Below, piece by piece: positions 1-8,161 of a DNA stretch of 14,193 bases. Source of the stretch: Thermodesulfobacterium sp. (GTDB lineage: Bacteria; Desulfobacterota; Thermodesulfobacteria; Thermodesulfobacteriales; Thermodesulfobacteriaceae). The notes below the pieces were generated by a model. It saw nothing but the letters and a program-made list of their open reading frames with translations, ran no database searches and was not told the DNA's origin. A program made the translations under genes and the position numbers. The stretch covers positions 1 to 14,193 of the forward strand of contig JAGGXL010000152.1 in assembly GCA_021163085.1 (NCBI GenBank). The letters run 5' to 3'. Positions within the stretch are counted from its first letter, which is position 1. Every line of letters begins with the position of its first letter.

Positions 1-229
1 TAACTTTTTTAATCAGCTCAACCGATATTCCTGCTTCCTTAGGGGTGCAGGGACCAGGAGAAATAATAATATGGGTTGGGTTTAAATCTAAAGCCTCATC
101 AGGTGTTAAAGCATCATTTCTAAAAACAAAAATTTCTCCTTCCCATAATTTTTCAAGCATAATACCTACTAATTGAACAAGATTGTAAGTAAAAGAATCA
201 TAATTATCTATTACTAAAATCCTTTTCAT
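1..229 (-). CDS. trpG: Anthranilate synthase component II (glutamine amidotransferase), 3' part missing
   Basis: Only the first 76 codons are inside the window; the gene continues beyond base 1. The protein starts MKRILVIDNYDSFTYNLVQ, the typical N-terminus of class-I glutamine amidotransferases of the TrpG/PabA type, and ISPGPCTPKEAG (about residues 58-69) matches the family's oxyanion-loop signature SPGPxxP. The catalytic Cys and the His-Glu pair lie outside the window. The family hydrolyses glutamine and passes ammonia to TrpE, making anthranilate, the first step of tryptophan synthesis. The ATG at 229 follows the trpE stop by only 2 nt and has no clear Shine-Dalgarno sequence, so it is probably translated by coupling to trpE. 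PabA (folate) is the alternative, and in some bacteria one protein serves both pathways; the TrpE-like partner favours TrpG. Confidence 0.93.
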   Translation of the reverse strand, partial: MKRILVIDNYDSFTYNLVQLVGIMLEKLWEGEIFVFRNDALTPDEALDLNPTHIIISPGPCTPKEAGISVELIKKV

Positions 230-231
230 AC

Positions 232-1728
232 TCAGACAAACTCTCTTACTATTTCTAAAGCTTTAAATAAAGCTTTAGCTTTATTTATGGTTTCTTCATA
301 TTCTCTTTCTGGATCAGAATCAGCAACTATTCCTGCTCCTGCCTGAACATAAAGTTTTTTACCCTTTTGGAAAAAAGTTCTTATAGTAATACAAAAATCC
401 ATATTTCCAGAGAATCCAAAGTAACCTACCGCTCCTGCATAGGGGCCTCTTACTTTATTTTCAAGTTCTGTAATAATTTCCATAGCACGAATTTTGGGTG
501 CTCCAGAAACAGTCCCTGCTGGAAAGGTTGCTGAAAAAGTATCAAACATGTCAATACCTTTTCTTGCTTTCCCTCTAACCCCTGAAACCAAATGCATCAC
601 ATGGGAATATCTTTCAACTACCATAAGCTCATAAACTTCTACACTTCCATATTCACAAACCTTTCCAACATCATTTCTTCCAAGATCAACAAGCATAATA
701 TGTTCTGCAAGCTCTTTTTCATCTTTTCTAAGTTCGTTCTCCAATTCTTTATCTTCTTTTTCTGTTTTTCCTCTTTTACGAGTACCTGCAATAGGCCTTG
801 TTTCCACAATACCATCTTCCATTCTAACCAAAATCTCTGGAGAAGAACCTATTAAAACTTCATCTCCTAATTTGAGATAGAAAAGATAGGGAGAAGGATT
901 AACTTTTCTCAAAGCACGGTATATAAGAAATGGAGGAATTTCTGTTTCAAAAAAAAATCTTTGAGAAAGTACAACCTGAATTACATCTCCATTTTCAATA
1001 TATTTTTTAGCTTTCTTTACCATAAACATAAATTCTTCTCTGGAGATCTCGGAAGTAAAACCAGAAGAATATTTTTCTGGAATATCTTCTTTAAAATTTT
1101 TCACTCCAGAAATCTTCTCTTTCAAAGATACCAAAGTTTTATAAGCAGAATCATAAAAAATTTCAGGATTCTCTTTTTCATCCTTTTTCCAGATATTATA
1201 AATAAGTTTTAAATCGTGTTTTAACCTATCATGAACTAATAAGATTTCCGGGAATATAAAATGCAAATCTGCAAAGCCAAGACTATCTTCTCCAGGGAGT
1301 ATCTTTTCAAAAAACTTTATACTTTCGTAGCTTACAAAACCAACTGCCCCGCCATAAAATCTTGGAAGATCCTTAAAGTGCGGAGCTTTAAACTTTTTCA
1401 TAAGGCTTTTAAGCTCTAAAAAGGCATTATCAGATTCTTTTTCTACTTTGTTAAGTTGAGAATTTACTTTCTCTGTTATCTCAATCTTTTTTCCTTTGCT
1501 TTTAAAAATCAAAAAAGGATTTATTCCTATAAAACTATATCTTGCCCACTTTTCAGCACCCTCAACACTTTCAAAAAGAAATCCGTATCCATCTTCAAAA
1601 ACCTTATAAAAAAGAGAAATCGGAGTATCAAGGTCACAGGGCAAATCAATCCACACAGGAATTAAATTGTATTCTTTAATTAATTTCAAAAATTCATCTT
1701 TTGAAGGAGAAATATTAATGAGATTCAT
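232..1728 (-). CDS. trpE: Anthranilate synthase component I
   Basis: A 498-aa protein of normal length for the large subunit, which converts chorismate and ammonia to anthranilate. The N-terminal domain carries the pieces usually tied to tryptophan feedback: LDTPISLFYK (33-42) and LFES (51-54), followed by RYSFIG. The C-terminal chorismate-binding domain has QVVLSQRF (251-258), TRPIAGTR (310-317), AEHIMLVDLGRND (341-353), the strongly conserved FPAGTVSGAPK (402-412), and RGPYAGAVGY. The feedback motif and the adjacent amidotransferase favour TrpE over PabB or a salicylate or isochorismate synthase. Its ATG overlaps the hisS stop as ATGA, and AAGGAAAT about 9 nt upstream can act as ribosome-binding site. 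No other trp gene is visible in the window; trpD and others could lie to the left. Confidence 0.95.
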   Translation of the reverse strand: MNLINISPSKDEFLKLIKEYNLIPVWIDLPCDLDTPISLFYKVFEDGYGFLFESVEGAEKWARYSFIGINPFLIFKSKGKKIEITEKVNSQLNKVEKESDNAFLELKSLMKKFKAPHFKDLPRFYGGAVGFVSYESIKFFEKILPGEDSLGFADLHFIFPEILLVHDRLKHDLKLIYNIWKKDEKENPEIFYDSAYKTLVSLKEKISGVKNFKEDIPEKYSSGFTSEISREEFMFMVKKAKKYIENGDVIQVVLSQRFFFETEIPPFLIYRALRKVNPSPYLFYLKLGDEVLIGSSPEILVRMEDGIVETRPIAGTRKRGKTEKEDKELENELRKDEKELAEHIMLVDLGRNDVGKVCEYGSVEVYELMVVERYSHVMHLVSGVRGKARKGIDMFDTFSATFPAGTVSGAPKIRAMEIITELENKVRGPYAGAVGYFGFSGNMDFCITIRTFFQKGKKLYVQAGAGIVADSDPEREYEETINKAKALFKALEIVREFV

Positions 1729-3044
1729 TCTTTTATTTCCTTATAAACTTTATGTGAAAGATCTTCCAAGTTTTCAAAATTGATATCTTTCTGAACTCCC
1801 TTTCTCATATCTCTTAGTATAGCAGATCCTTTATTTATTTCTTCTTCTCCCAAAATAAGAGAATATTTGGCAGAAAGTTTATCCGCATTTTTAAGTTGTG
1901 CCTTTAAAGATTTTTCTTCATAAGTCACTTCACATCTCAAACCCTTTTTTCTAAGAAGTGTAGCCAGTTTTAATCCGTTCATTAATGTTTCTTTTCCCAG
2001 AAGGATTATAAAAACATCGGGACATAGCTTTTCTAAAAATTGTTCTGAAGAAAATATACCCTTATTTTCTTTATTTCCCAAAATTGAAATAGCCCATCTT
2101 TCAAGGCCTATAGCGAATCCTATAGCAGGAAGATGTTGACCTCCCAATTCTTTTAAAAGAAAATCATATCTTCCTCCTGCTGCTACTGTATCTTGAGCTC
2201 CGAGACCCTCGGCTTTAATTTCAAAAATTGTTCTTACATAGTAATCAAGTCCTCTTACAAGCCTTGGATTTTCAATGTGCTGGACTCCCATAAACTTTAA
2301 AATGTCTTTAATATTTTCAAAATGCGTCTTGCAATCTTCGCATAAATATTCTGTAATAACAGGACTTTTTGATACCACCTCTTTACAGGTTTCTACTTTA
2401 CAATCAAGAATTCTTAAAGGATTTCTTTCTAATCTTTGCCTGCAAGTTTCACACAAATCTTCCTTTTTTTCTTTTAAAAATTTTAAAAGCGCCTCTTTAT
2501 ATTTGGGTCTACATTTGGGACAACCCAAAGAATTTAACTCTAAGGTATAAATTTCTGATGGTTCTTCTTTCAGTAAATAAATTGGAGTTTTCAATATTTC
2601 CATAGCTAAAAAAATTATCTCTGCTTCAATATACGGATTCAGTTCTGAAAATAACTCCACATTAATCTGAAAAAACTCACGAAGCCTACCTTTTTGAGGT
2701 CTTTCATGTCTAAACATTGGACCAATAGTAAAGAATTTCAAGGGCTTGGGGCTTACAAATAAACCTTTTTCTATAACCATTCTGCAAATCCCAGCTGTTG
2801 CTTCTGGTCTAAGAGTTAAAAATTCCTTATTACGATCAAGAAAAGTGTAAGTCTCTTTTTGAACAATATCAGTAAACTCTCCTATGGATCTGACAAAAAG
2901 CTCTGTCTTTTCAAGAATGGGAATTTTAATTTCTTTAAAGTTATACTTTTTTAAAATATCTCTTGCTATATTTATAAGATACTCGTATTTAACAAAATCT
3001 TCAGGAAGCCAATCTTTAAATCCTCTAATAGCTTGAATTTTCAT
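1725..3044 (-). CDS. hisS: Histidyl-tRNA synthetase with a cysteine-rich insertion
   Basis: A 439-aa class-II aminoacyl-tRNA synthetase that charges tRNA-His. Visible landmarks are motif 2 (RPEATAGICR at 79-88, then FRHERPQKGRLREF at 111-124), the HisRS-specific LVRGLDYYVRTIFE (262-275), AAGGRYDFL (288-296), and motif 3 with GFAIGLER (309-316). The last ~100 residues form the anticodon-binding domain. The insertion between motifs 2 and 3 holds eight cysteines: C175/C178, C198/C201, C215, C220 and C235/C238. The spacing of three CxxC pairs suggests zinc binding, which I recall from HisRS of many bacteria though not E. coli. Start: ATG at 3044, with GGGGGAGGAATTTTA just upstream. The upstream reductase stop shares one base with this ATG (TAATG), and the hisS end overlaps trpE by 4 nt. 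Confidence 0.97.
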   Translation of the reverse strand: MKIQAIRGFKDWLPEDFVKYEYLINIARDILKKYNFKEIKIPILEKTELFVRSIGEFTDIVQKETYTFLDRNKEFLTLRPEATAGICRMVIEKGLFVSPKPLKFFTIGPMFRHERPQKGRLREFFQINVELFSELNPYIEAEIIFLAMEILKTPIYLLKEEPSEIYTLELNSLGCPKCRPKYKEALLKFLKEKKEDLCETCRQRLERNPLRILDCKVETCKEVVSKSPVITEYLCEDCKTHFENIKDILKFMGVQHIENPRLVRGLDYYVRTIFEIKAEGLGAQDTVAAGGRYDFLLKELGGQHLPAIGFAIGLERWAISILGNKENKGIFSSEQFLEKLCPDVFIILLGKETLMNGLKLATLLRKKGLRCEVTYEEKSLKAQLKNADKLSAKYSLILGEEEINKGSAILRDMRKGVQKDINFENLEDLSHKVYKEIKE

Positions 3045-4744
3045 TAAAATTCCTCCCCCCAGCTTTTTGGAAGAACTATTCCTCCAAGAGGAACATATAC
3101 ATTTTTATAACCCTCAGCAAAAAGCCACCTTGCAGCTTCATAAGCTCTTGCTCCTACACTACACACTATTATCAAATCTTTATCTTTGGGCAAATTTTTT
3201 ATTTCTGTTCTTGCAGACTGATAGGGTATATTTATCCAGTTGGGATATCTTTGAGTAATATCTCCTACTTCATTAGGGGTTCTCACATCAACTATCAGCA
3301 TATTCTCATCTTTTTTTCTTAATCTTTCAATCACATTATCCCAGCTTATAGAGTTAAACCTTTCATAGATAATGTTTTCTGCAATATGAGCAGTGTTGTG
3401 AATAGGATCTAAAGCTGTATTAAAAGGTGGTGAATAGGGAAGCTCTAAAGAAATAAGATCCTCTATAATTGGCTTTAAAGGTAAAATACTTGAAATAGCA
3501 TGAACCCTTGCTAAGGTTCCATCTGTAAAAGGACCTATGGCTTGAAAGCCAAGTACTTTGGTGGTTCTTTTGTCAAAAATTAAAGAATAATAGGAACAAC
3601 CAGTAGAAAAAAAATGAGCTCTTTCGTGTTGAATGTTTAAAGCAAAAGTTGCATCTTCAAATCCTTCTGCTTTTGCTAATTCTAAACTTAATCCACATCC
3701 CCCAATAGCCATATCAAAACACTTAAGAATAAAAGCACCTACAGTGCCTTTAAAAACCGCATTTCCTCCAGCGATATTTGTTGCAATAACTCTTCCCTGT
3801 CTGTTTGCAAGAGAACCCATAGGTAAAACTACTCCCTTACCAGTAACTAAATGCTTTATTTCCACACAATCCCCACCTGCATAAATGTCAGGATCTGAGG
3901 TTTGCATCCTTTCATTAACGACTATACCTCCTGTAGTAGAGGAAACAAACAGCCCTGCCTTTCGAGCAAGTTCTGTATTGGGCTTAACTCCTGTTGCAAG
4001 CAGTACCAAGTCTGCAGGATAAAATTTATCTTCTGTTTTAACCCCTATTACTTTTCCATTTTCCCCTACAATTTCTTTAACTCTTGCATTCAAAACTACT
4101 TTTACGCCTTTTGTTTTAAGGTGATGTTCTACTATACGGGACATAAAAGGATCGATAAGTCTTGGCAAAACCTGAGGGAAATACTCCACGAGAGTTACAG
4201 GAAGCTCCCAGGATTCACCAAATGCCTCTACTACCTCAAGACCTATAAAACCTGCTCCAATAACCAGAGGATTTTTCACAGTATTATTAATAAGTCTTTC
4301 TTTTATCTTTATAGCATCATGCAAATTTGAAAGGGTAAAAACACCATCAAGCTCAACCCCGGGAATAGGAGGAATTCTGGGAGTAGCGCCTGTAGCTATT
4401 ACAAGTTTGTCATAAGCTATTTCTTCTGTCTTTCCATTTTCCAGATACCTAATTTTTACAACCTTCTTTTTTCTATCTATTTCTTCTGCAATGGTTTTGG
4501 TTAAAGTGGTAATTCCTTTCATTTTCTGGAAAAATCTTTCGTCTCTCAGAACATAAAAAGTAGTTCTTCTCAGTTCGTCTATATGAGAAACATCTCCCGT
4601 AAGGTAATAGGGCATACCACAGCCACCGTAAGAAATATATTCATCTTTATCAATAAGAATCACTTCTGCATCTGGTCTTAATCTCTTAAGTCTACAGGCA
4701 GTTTTGGTTCCGCAAGCAACTGCACCAATTATTACTACTCTCAT
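3044..4744 (-). CDS. FAD/NAD(P)H persulfide or CoA-disulfide reductase with C-terminal rhodanese domain
   Basis: A 566-aa flavoprotein with two parts. Residues 1-~450 are a pyridine nucleotide-disulfide oxidoreductase of the CoA-disulfide reductase/NADH oxidase type. It has an N-terminal FAD-binding strand MRVVIIG, a second nucleotide site around the residues PLVIGAGFIGLEV, the FAD-contacting TSDPDIYAGGD, and SYGGCGMPYY with C42 where the family keeps its single redox cysteine. The tail (from ~460) is a rhodanese domain with LIVDVRTPNE and an active-site loop starting at C528 (CSVGAR). Relatives with this fusion reduce CoA persulfides, polysulfide or CoA disulfide in the cytoplasm with NAD(P)H. 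The exact substrate cannot be read from sequence. Start choice: ATG at 4744 is preceded by AGGAGGG at 4-10 nt; a TTG at 4759 would extend the protein by 5 residues but overlaps that site and has none of its own. It is the first gene before hisS-trpE-trpG, an unusual grouping. Confidence 0.88.
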   Translation of the reverse strand: MRVVIIGAVACGTKTACRLKRLRPDAEVILIDKDEYISYGGCGMPYYLTGDVSHIDELRRTTFYVLRDERFFQKMKGITTLTKTIAEEIDRKKKVVKIRYLENGKTEEIAYDKLVIATGATPRIPPIPGVELDGVFTLSNLHDAIKIKERLINNTVKNPLVIGAGFIGLEVVEAFGESWELPVTLVEYFPQVLPRLIDPFMSRIVEHHLKTKGVKVVLNARVKEIVGENGKVIGVKTEDKFYPADLVLLATGVKPNTELARKAGLFVSSTTGGIVVNERMQTSDPDIYAGGDCVEIKHLVTGKGVVLPMGSLANRQGRVIATNIAGGNAVFKGTVGAFILKCFDMAIGGCGLSLELAKAEGFEDATFALNIQHERAHFFSTGCSYYSLIFDKRTTKVLGFQAIGPFTDGTLARVHAISSILPLKPIIEDLISLELPYSPPFNTALDPIHNTAHIAENIIYERFNSISWDNVIERLRKKDENMLIVDVRTPNEVGDITQRYPNWINIPYQSARTEIKNLPKDKDLIIVCSVGARAYEAARWLFAEGYKNVYVPLGGIVLPKSWGEEF

Positions 4745-4827
4745 AAAACCCTCCTGCAATTTTAAAGGGACTAATTTAAAGAAATTAAACCATCTGAAAT
4801 TTTACCACAAAAGAAGAATTTAGAAAT

Positions 4828-6843
4828 TTAAAAAATATTAAAATTTATAAAAGCTATAAGCCAGGCTAAGATAAAACTATATAACAGAAATCCTAAGGAA
4901 AATTTCCAGTTCCCTTCTTTTGCCATCACAACAACTGTCGCCAAACAAGAATTATAAATTAAGACAAATAATAAAAAGGATAATGCCTGCTTGGGAGTTA
5001 AAAGTCCTTTAATTTTATCTTTTAATCCAGAGAGTTCTTCTTCAACTTTTAAAGTTTTGGGCAAAAAATAAAAAAGAGAAGAAAAACTTTCTTTTATAGC
5101 TTTCCCTAAGTTTATTACCTGTTCCTTTAAAGCTAAACCTATTTTTATTTCTGGATAATTTTCCTCTTTTTCCTCTTGGGCTACAATAATCCCCATATTG
5201 CTTATTATTGCTTCTCTTGCTAAAAATCCGGAGAATAAAGAGGTGGTAATTCTCCAGTCGCCCAATCCTATAGGCTCGAAAATATAGCTTAAGGATTTCC
5301 CTATCTTACCTGCCAGGGTGTTTTCTATATTTTTCTCTCCATAAGGTAAATTTAGAAGGAACCATATAACTACAGAAACCACGAATATTACCGTACCTGC
5401 TTTATAAAGAAAACTTTTTAAATAACTTACGGTTATATTGTAGACCATTTTTAAAGAAGGAACTCTATAGGGGGGTAAATCCATTACAAAATGGGATAGC
5501 TCTTTTTTTAAAAGTGTTTTTCTAAGTATCAAACTTGTAAGAACAGAAAGAACAAAGCCCAGTGAGTAAAGAATAAAAATTATTAAAGCTGGGTTTTTGA
5601 AAAATATTAAAGCTATAAAAGAAAATACTACAAGTCTTGCTGGACATGAGATAAAAGGGATCATTGCCATAACAAGAAGTTTATCCTTAGTATCCTGAAA
5701 GGTTCTTGTTGCAACAACCGCTGGCACATTACACCCCAGTCCCAAGATTAAAGGAATAACACTCTGGCCATGAAGTCCTATTTTATGGGTAAATCTATCC
5801 ATAAGAAATGCTACCCTCGGTAAATAACCAGAAATTTCAAGTAGTGTTAAAAGAAAATACATCATCATAATCAAAGGGAAAAAAGTAAGGACTATGCCCA
5901 CTCCACCTATCACAGCCCCTGTGAAAAAATTGATTAAAAACTGAGGAGCTCCTAAGTTATTTAAAAGTGAAAAAGTTAGAGGTGTAATAAAATCTTGCAT
6001 AAAACTGTCAATCCAATCAATAAACGGGGTAGAAAAATCAAAGGAAATTTTAAAAAATAAATACATTATTAAGAAAAAACAAAAAATTCCTAAAATCGGG
6101 TGCAGAAAAACACTATCAAGAATTTCAGTCAAAGTTCTCTTGTTTAAAATTTTCCTTCGGGTGACCTCCTTAGTTAATCCTTGTGAAAACTTAAATCTCT
6201 TTTCTTTAATACTTTCATATAACTCTGGATTTTCTTTTATTAATTTTTGAAGTTTAATCCACTTTATACCTTCTATTTTTTTAATTCTTTCTTCAATTTC
6301 AGAAGGATATACTATACTTACGGGTTTTATATTCTTTTCATAAACTTCAATTATAGCGGGAAATATTTCTTCTACTCCTTCTCCTGTTCTCCCATTCGTT
6401 TTGATGACTTTGGTTTTTAAAAGTTCAGATAATCTTTCTGCAGAAACCTCTATTCCAAACTCTTCAGCTTCATCTATCATATTAAGGACTACTATAAGAG
6501 GCTTTTCCATATCAAGTAGTTGACAGGTTAAATAGACATCTCTTTCTATTCTAGGAGTTTCAACAACATTTAAGATAATATCATAATCTTCTTTGAGAAG
6601 AAAATCTAAAGCCACTTTTTCATCTTCAGAAACAATTTCCCAAATGGTATAAATTCCTGGAAGATCAATAAAAGTGATCTTGTAGTCCTTAAAAAAAGCC
6701 TGCCCTTCTTTTTTTTCAACTGTAACACCTGGCCAGTTCCCAATTTTTAAATTACCTTTTACAAGATGATTAAGAATGCTTGTTTTACCAACATTGGGAT
6801 TTCCAACTAAAACAACCTTAATCTCTTTAAAGTCTTTTTCCAT
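4828..6843 (-). CDS. feoB: Fe(II) transporter FeoB
   Basis: A 671-aa inner-membrane protein with a cytoplasmic G-protein domain, imports ferrous iron. G motifs: G1 GNPNVGKT (14-21), G2 with T41 in NWPGVTVE, G3 DLPG (60-63), G4 NMID (121-124), and a G5-like TNGRTGEG (149-156). A helical linker follows to ~240. The membrane part has two Gate repeats with the FeoB hallmarks GCNVPA (370-375), ISCPARL (398-404), REAII and a late conserved cysteine, C633 (SCLATV). It looks complete. No feoA or feoC is adjacent, so FeoA may be encoded elsewhere. ATG at 6843 has AGAGGAGG 3 nt or more upstream. The preceding M24 peptidase ends 19 nt away on the same strand, implying cotranscription. No Fur-type operator was recognised upstream. 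Confidence 0.96.
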   Translation of the reverse strand: MEKDFKEIKVVLVGNPNVGKTSILNHLVKGNLKIGNWPGVTVEKKEGQAFFKDYKITFIDLPGIYTIWEIVSEDEKVALDFLLKEDYDIILNVVETPRIERDVYLTCQLLDMEKPLIVVLNMIDEAEEFGIEVSAERLSELLKTKVIKTNGRTGEGVEEIFPAIIEVYEKNIKPVSIVYPSEIEERIKKIEGIKWIKLQKLIKENPELYESIKEKRFKFSQGLTKEVTRRKILNKRTLTEILDSVFLHPILGIFCFFLIMYLFFKISFDFSTPFIDWIDSFMQDFITPLTFSLLNNLGAPQFLINFFTGAVIGGVGIVLTFFPLIMMMYFLLTLLEISGYLPRVAFLMDRFTHKIGLHGQSVIPLILGLGCNVPAVVATRTFQDTKDKLLVMAMIPFISCPARLVVFSFIALIFFKNPALIIFILYSLGFVLSVLTSLILRKTLLKKELSHFVMDLPPYRVPSLKMVYNITVSYLKSFLYKAGTVIFVVSVVIWFLLNLPYGEKNIENTLAGKIGKSLSYIFEPIGLGDWRITTSLFSGFLAREAIISNMGIIVAQEEKEENYPEIKIGLALKEQVINLGKAIKESFSSLFYFLPKTLKVEEELSGLKDKIKGLLTPKQALSFLLFVLIYNSCLATVVVMAKEGNWKFSLGFLLYSFILAWLIAFINFNIF

Positions 6844-6862
6844 GAGCCTCCTCTTTTAATAT

Positions 6863-7975
6863 CTACTCTATAGTTTCTAACTCCAGAGTTTCTTCAGAAT
6901 AAATTTCTCCTCTTCCATTTTCTACAAATACCATGTTCTCAATTCTTATGCCAAACTTGTTAGGAAAATACAGCCCAGGCTCTATAGTAAAGACCATTCC
7001 ATCTTTTATAATTTCAGCATCTTTTTTTCTTAAGCCTTCGCTTTGGTAATAAACTCTTGGTGGCTCGTGAATTTCAACTCCTATTCCGTGACCTGTGGCA
7101 TGAAGAAAAAACTTATCTACTTCTTTAGTCTTAAAATATTCTCTTATAGTTTTATCTATTTCTGCAATTAGAACACCACTTTTAACCTTCTCAAAGCCCT
7201 TATACCATGCGGTTTTTACTATGTCGTAAATTTTTCTAAATTCAGAGGATGGTTTTCCTATATGTATAGTCCTTGTAAAATCAGTACAGTAACCTTTCCA
7301 GATAATACCCATATCTATAAGAAGTGGAGTATTTTTCTTTATCTTTACATTTGAGCTTTCCCAGTGAGGAATAGCGGAGTTTTTTCCGCTTGCTATAATT
7401 GCTGGAAAACTTTCTCCAGAAGCTCCTATTTCAAAAATTTGGGAAATTAAAAACCCCCTTAGCTTTAATTCCGTTAATTTTAAATCTTTCTTGAAAAACG
7501 ATTTTTTAATAACATCTATTAAGTATCTATAAATTTCATCTGTCTTTTTGACACCTTCTTTTAAAATCTCGAGCTCTTCTCTTTCCTTTATTATCCTCAA
7601 ATCTTTTAAAACTTCGCTAAAACCTTTAAATCTTACTCCTTTTGTTCTAAGCCTTTCTTTAAATTCACAGGTAACACCATCTTTTTCAAATCCCAAAACT
7701 TTTATTTTTAATTCTTTAATAAACTTTTTTAAAAAGTTATAAGTGCTGTCTCTAATAAGAACAACTTCCCACTCCTTCAATTCATTTTTTGCTTTCTCAA
7801 AGTACCTTGCATCTGTTAAAAAATATTTATTTCCCGGGGTTATAATGATAAAAGCATTGGAAGATCTAAAACGGGTTAAATAAAAAACATTGGAAACTGA
7901 AGAAAAAAGAAAAGCAGAAAGATTGTTTTTATTTAAAAATTTTTTTATCCAGTTTATTTTTTCATCTAAATTCAT
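6863..7975 (-). CDS. M24-family metallopeptidase (Xaa-Pro aminopeptidase type)
   Basis: A 370-aa cytoplasmic peptidase. Residues 1-~125 form the creatinase-type N-terminal domain (FYLTRFRSSNA, YFLTDARY). The rest is the pita-bread catalytic domain. All five dinuclear metal ligands can be placed: D221 and D232 (LLIDMG...CTDFTR), H296 (HATGHGIG), E332 (TIEPGLY) and E346 (IRIENM); H204 in the PHW motif is the usual substrate-side histidine. The N-terminal domain and length fit an Xaa-Pro aminopeptidase/dipeptidase (often annotated pepP or pepQ) rather than methionine aminopeptidase, which lacks that domain. ATG at 7975 has no Shine-Dalgarno sequence; an ATG at 7986 is followed by a stop after three codons and is excluded. 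A TATAAT ends 9 nt upstream, which suggests a leaderless or nearly leaderless mRNA. Probable first gene of the unit with feoB. Confidence 0.92.
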   Translation of the reverse strand: MNLDEKINWIKKFLNKNNLSAFLFSSVSNVFYLTRFRSSNAFIIITPGNKYFLTDARYFEKAKNELKEWEVVLIRDSTYNFLKKFIKELKIKVLGFEKDGVTCEFKERLRTKGVRFKGFSEVLKDLRIIKEREELEILKEGVKKTDEIYRYLIDVIKKSFFKKDLKLTELKLRGFLISQIFEIGASGESFPAIIASGKNSAIPHWESSNVKIKKNTPLLIDMGIIWKGYCTDFTRTIHIGKPSSEFRKIYDIVKTAWYKGFEKVKSGVLIAEIDKTIREYFKTKEVDKFFLHATGHGIGVEIHEPPRVYYQSEGLRKKDAEIIKDGMVFTIEPGLYFPNKFGIRIENMVFVENGRGEIYSEETLELETIE

Positions 7976-7984
7976 TACAAATTC

Positions 7985-8013
7985 ATTATATAATATATTT
8001 ACCTATCAACTAA
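7985..8013 (-). promoter_or_regulatory. Candidate promoter of the M24 peptidase-feoB unit
   Basis: On the minus strand TATAAT lies at 7990-7985, with a weak -35 (TTAGTT, 8013-8008) at a 17-nt spacing; a better-looking TTGATA (8009-8004) is only 13 nt away. Transcription would begin near 7978, about 3 nt before the ATG. The region is very AT-rich, so a chance TATAAT is possible. Confidence 0.4.
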
Positions 8014-8085
8014 ATTTTTTAGTATAACCAAAGTTTTCTAATTTCCAATCTCAATTTTAAAAATTTTCTTGCCTTAATTTTATAA

Positions 8086-8115
8086 TTGATAATTTTATAA
8101 TTTATATAGTAATAT
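8086..8115 (+). promoter_or_regulatory. Candidate promoter of the DUF996-like gene
   Basis: TTGATA at 8086-8091, 18 nt, then TAATAT at 8110-8115. The -10 element lies inside the 8109-8122 palindrome. Two other TATAAT hexamers (8081-8086, 8096-8101) lack a well-spaced -35 and are weaker choices. Confidence 0.35.
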
Positions 8116-8122
8116 ATATTAC
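8109..8122. promoter_or_regulatory. 14-bp perfect palindrome, possible operator
   Basis: GTAATATATATTAC is identical to its reverse complement. It overlaps the proposed -10 of the downstream gene and lies 40 nt before the start codon, where a dimeric repressor would block transcription. No regulator gene is next to it and I do not recognise it as a named operator. Confidence 0.35.
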
Positions 8123-8161
8123 AATATTTTTAGAACCTAAACTTAAGTAAGGAGAAGGCGC

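Larger units (their letters stand above)
7976..8161. other. AT-rich divergent intergenic region with two direct repeats
   Basis: This 186-bp spacer separates the leftward peptidase from the rightward DUF996-like gene and holds no credible ORF. AATTTTATAATT occurs twice, at 8076-8087 and 8091-8102 (15-nt period), each copy containing a TATAAT. A 14-bp palindrome sits at 8109-8122. In sequence this A+T-rich such short repeats may arise by chance, so a regulatory role is only possible. Confidence 0.5.

Noticed and set aside
3902..4330. 142-codon plus-strand open frame inside the reductase gene
   Set aside because: It is antisense to conserved flavoprotein sequence, has a composition rich in Cys, Phe and Tyr typical of reverse-strand translation, and no ribosome-binding site or family match. 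The other overlapping short frames were rejected for the same reason.
4745..4759. TTG start at 4759 for the reductase
   Set aside because: It would overlap the AGGAGGG that correctly precedes the ATG at 4744, has no ribosome-binding site of its own, and adds five residues before the FAD-binding strand that normally begins the family.
4745..4827. Promoter for the reductase-hisS-trp unit in the 83-nt gap
   Set aside because: Only poor matches were found (for example TTGTGG and TTTAAT at a 15-nt spacing), so no site is listed; the unit may rely on read-through from feoB or on a promoter I cannot recognise.
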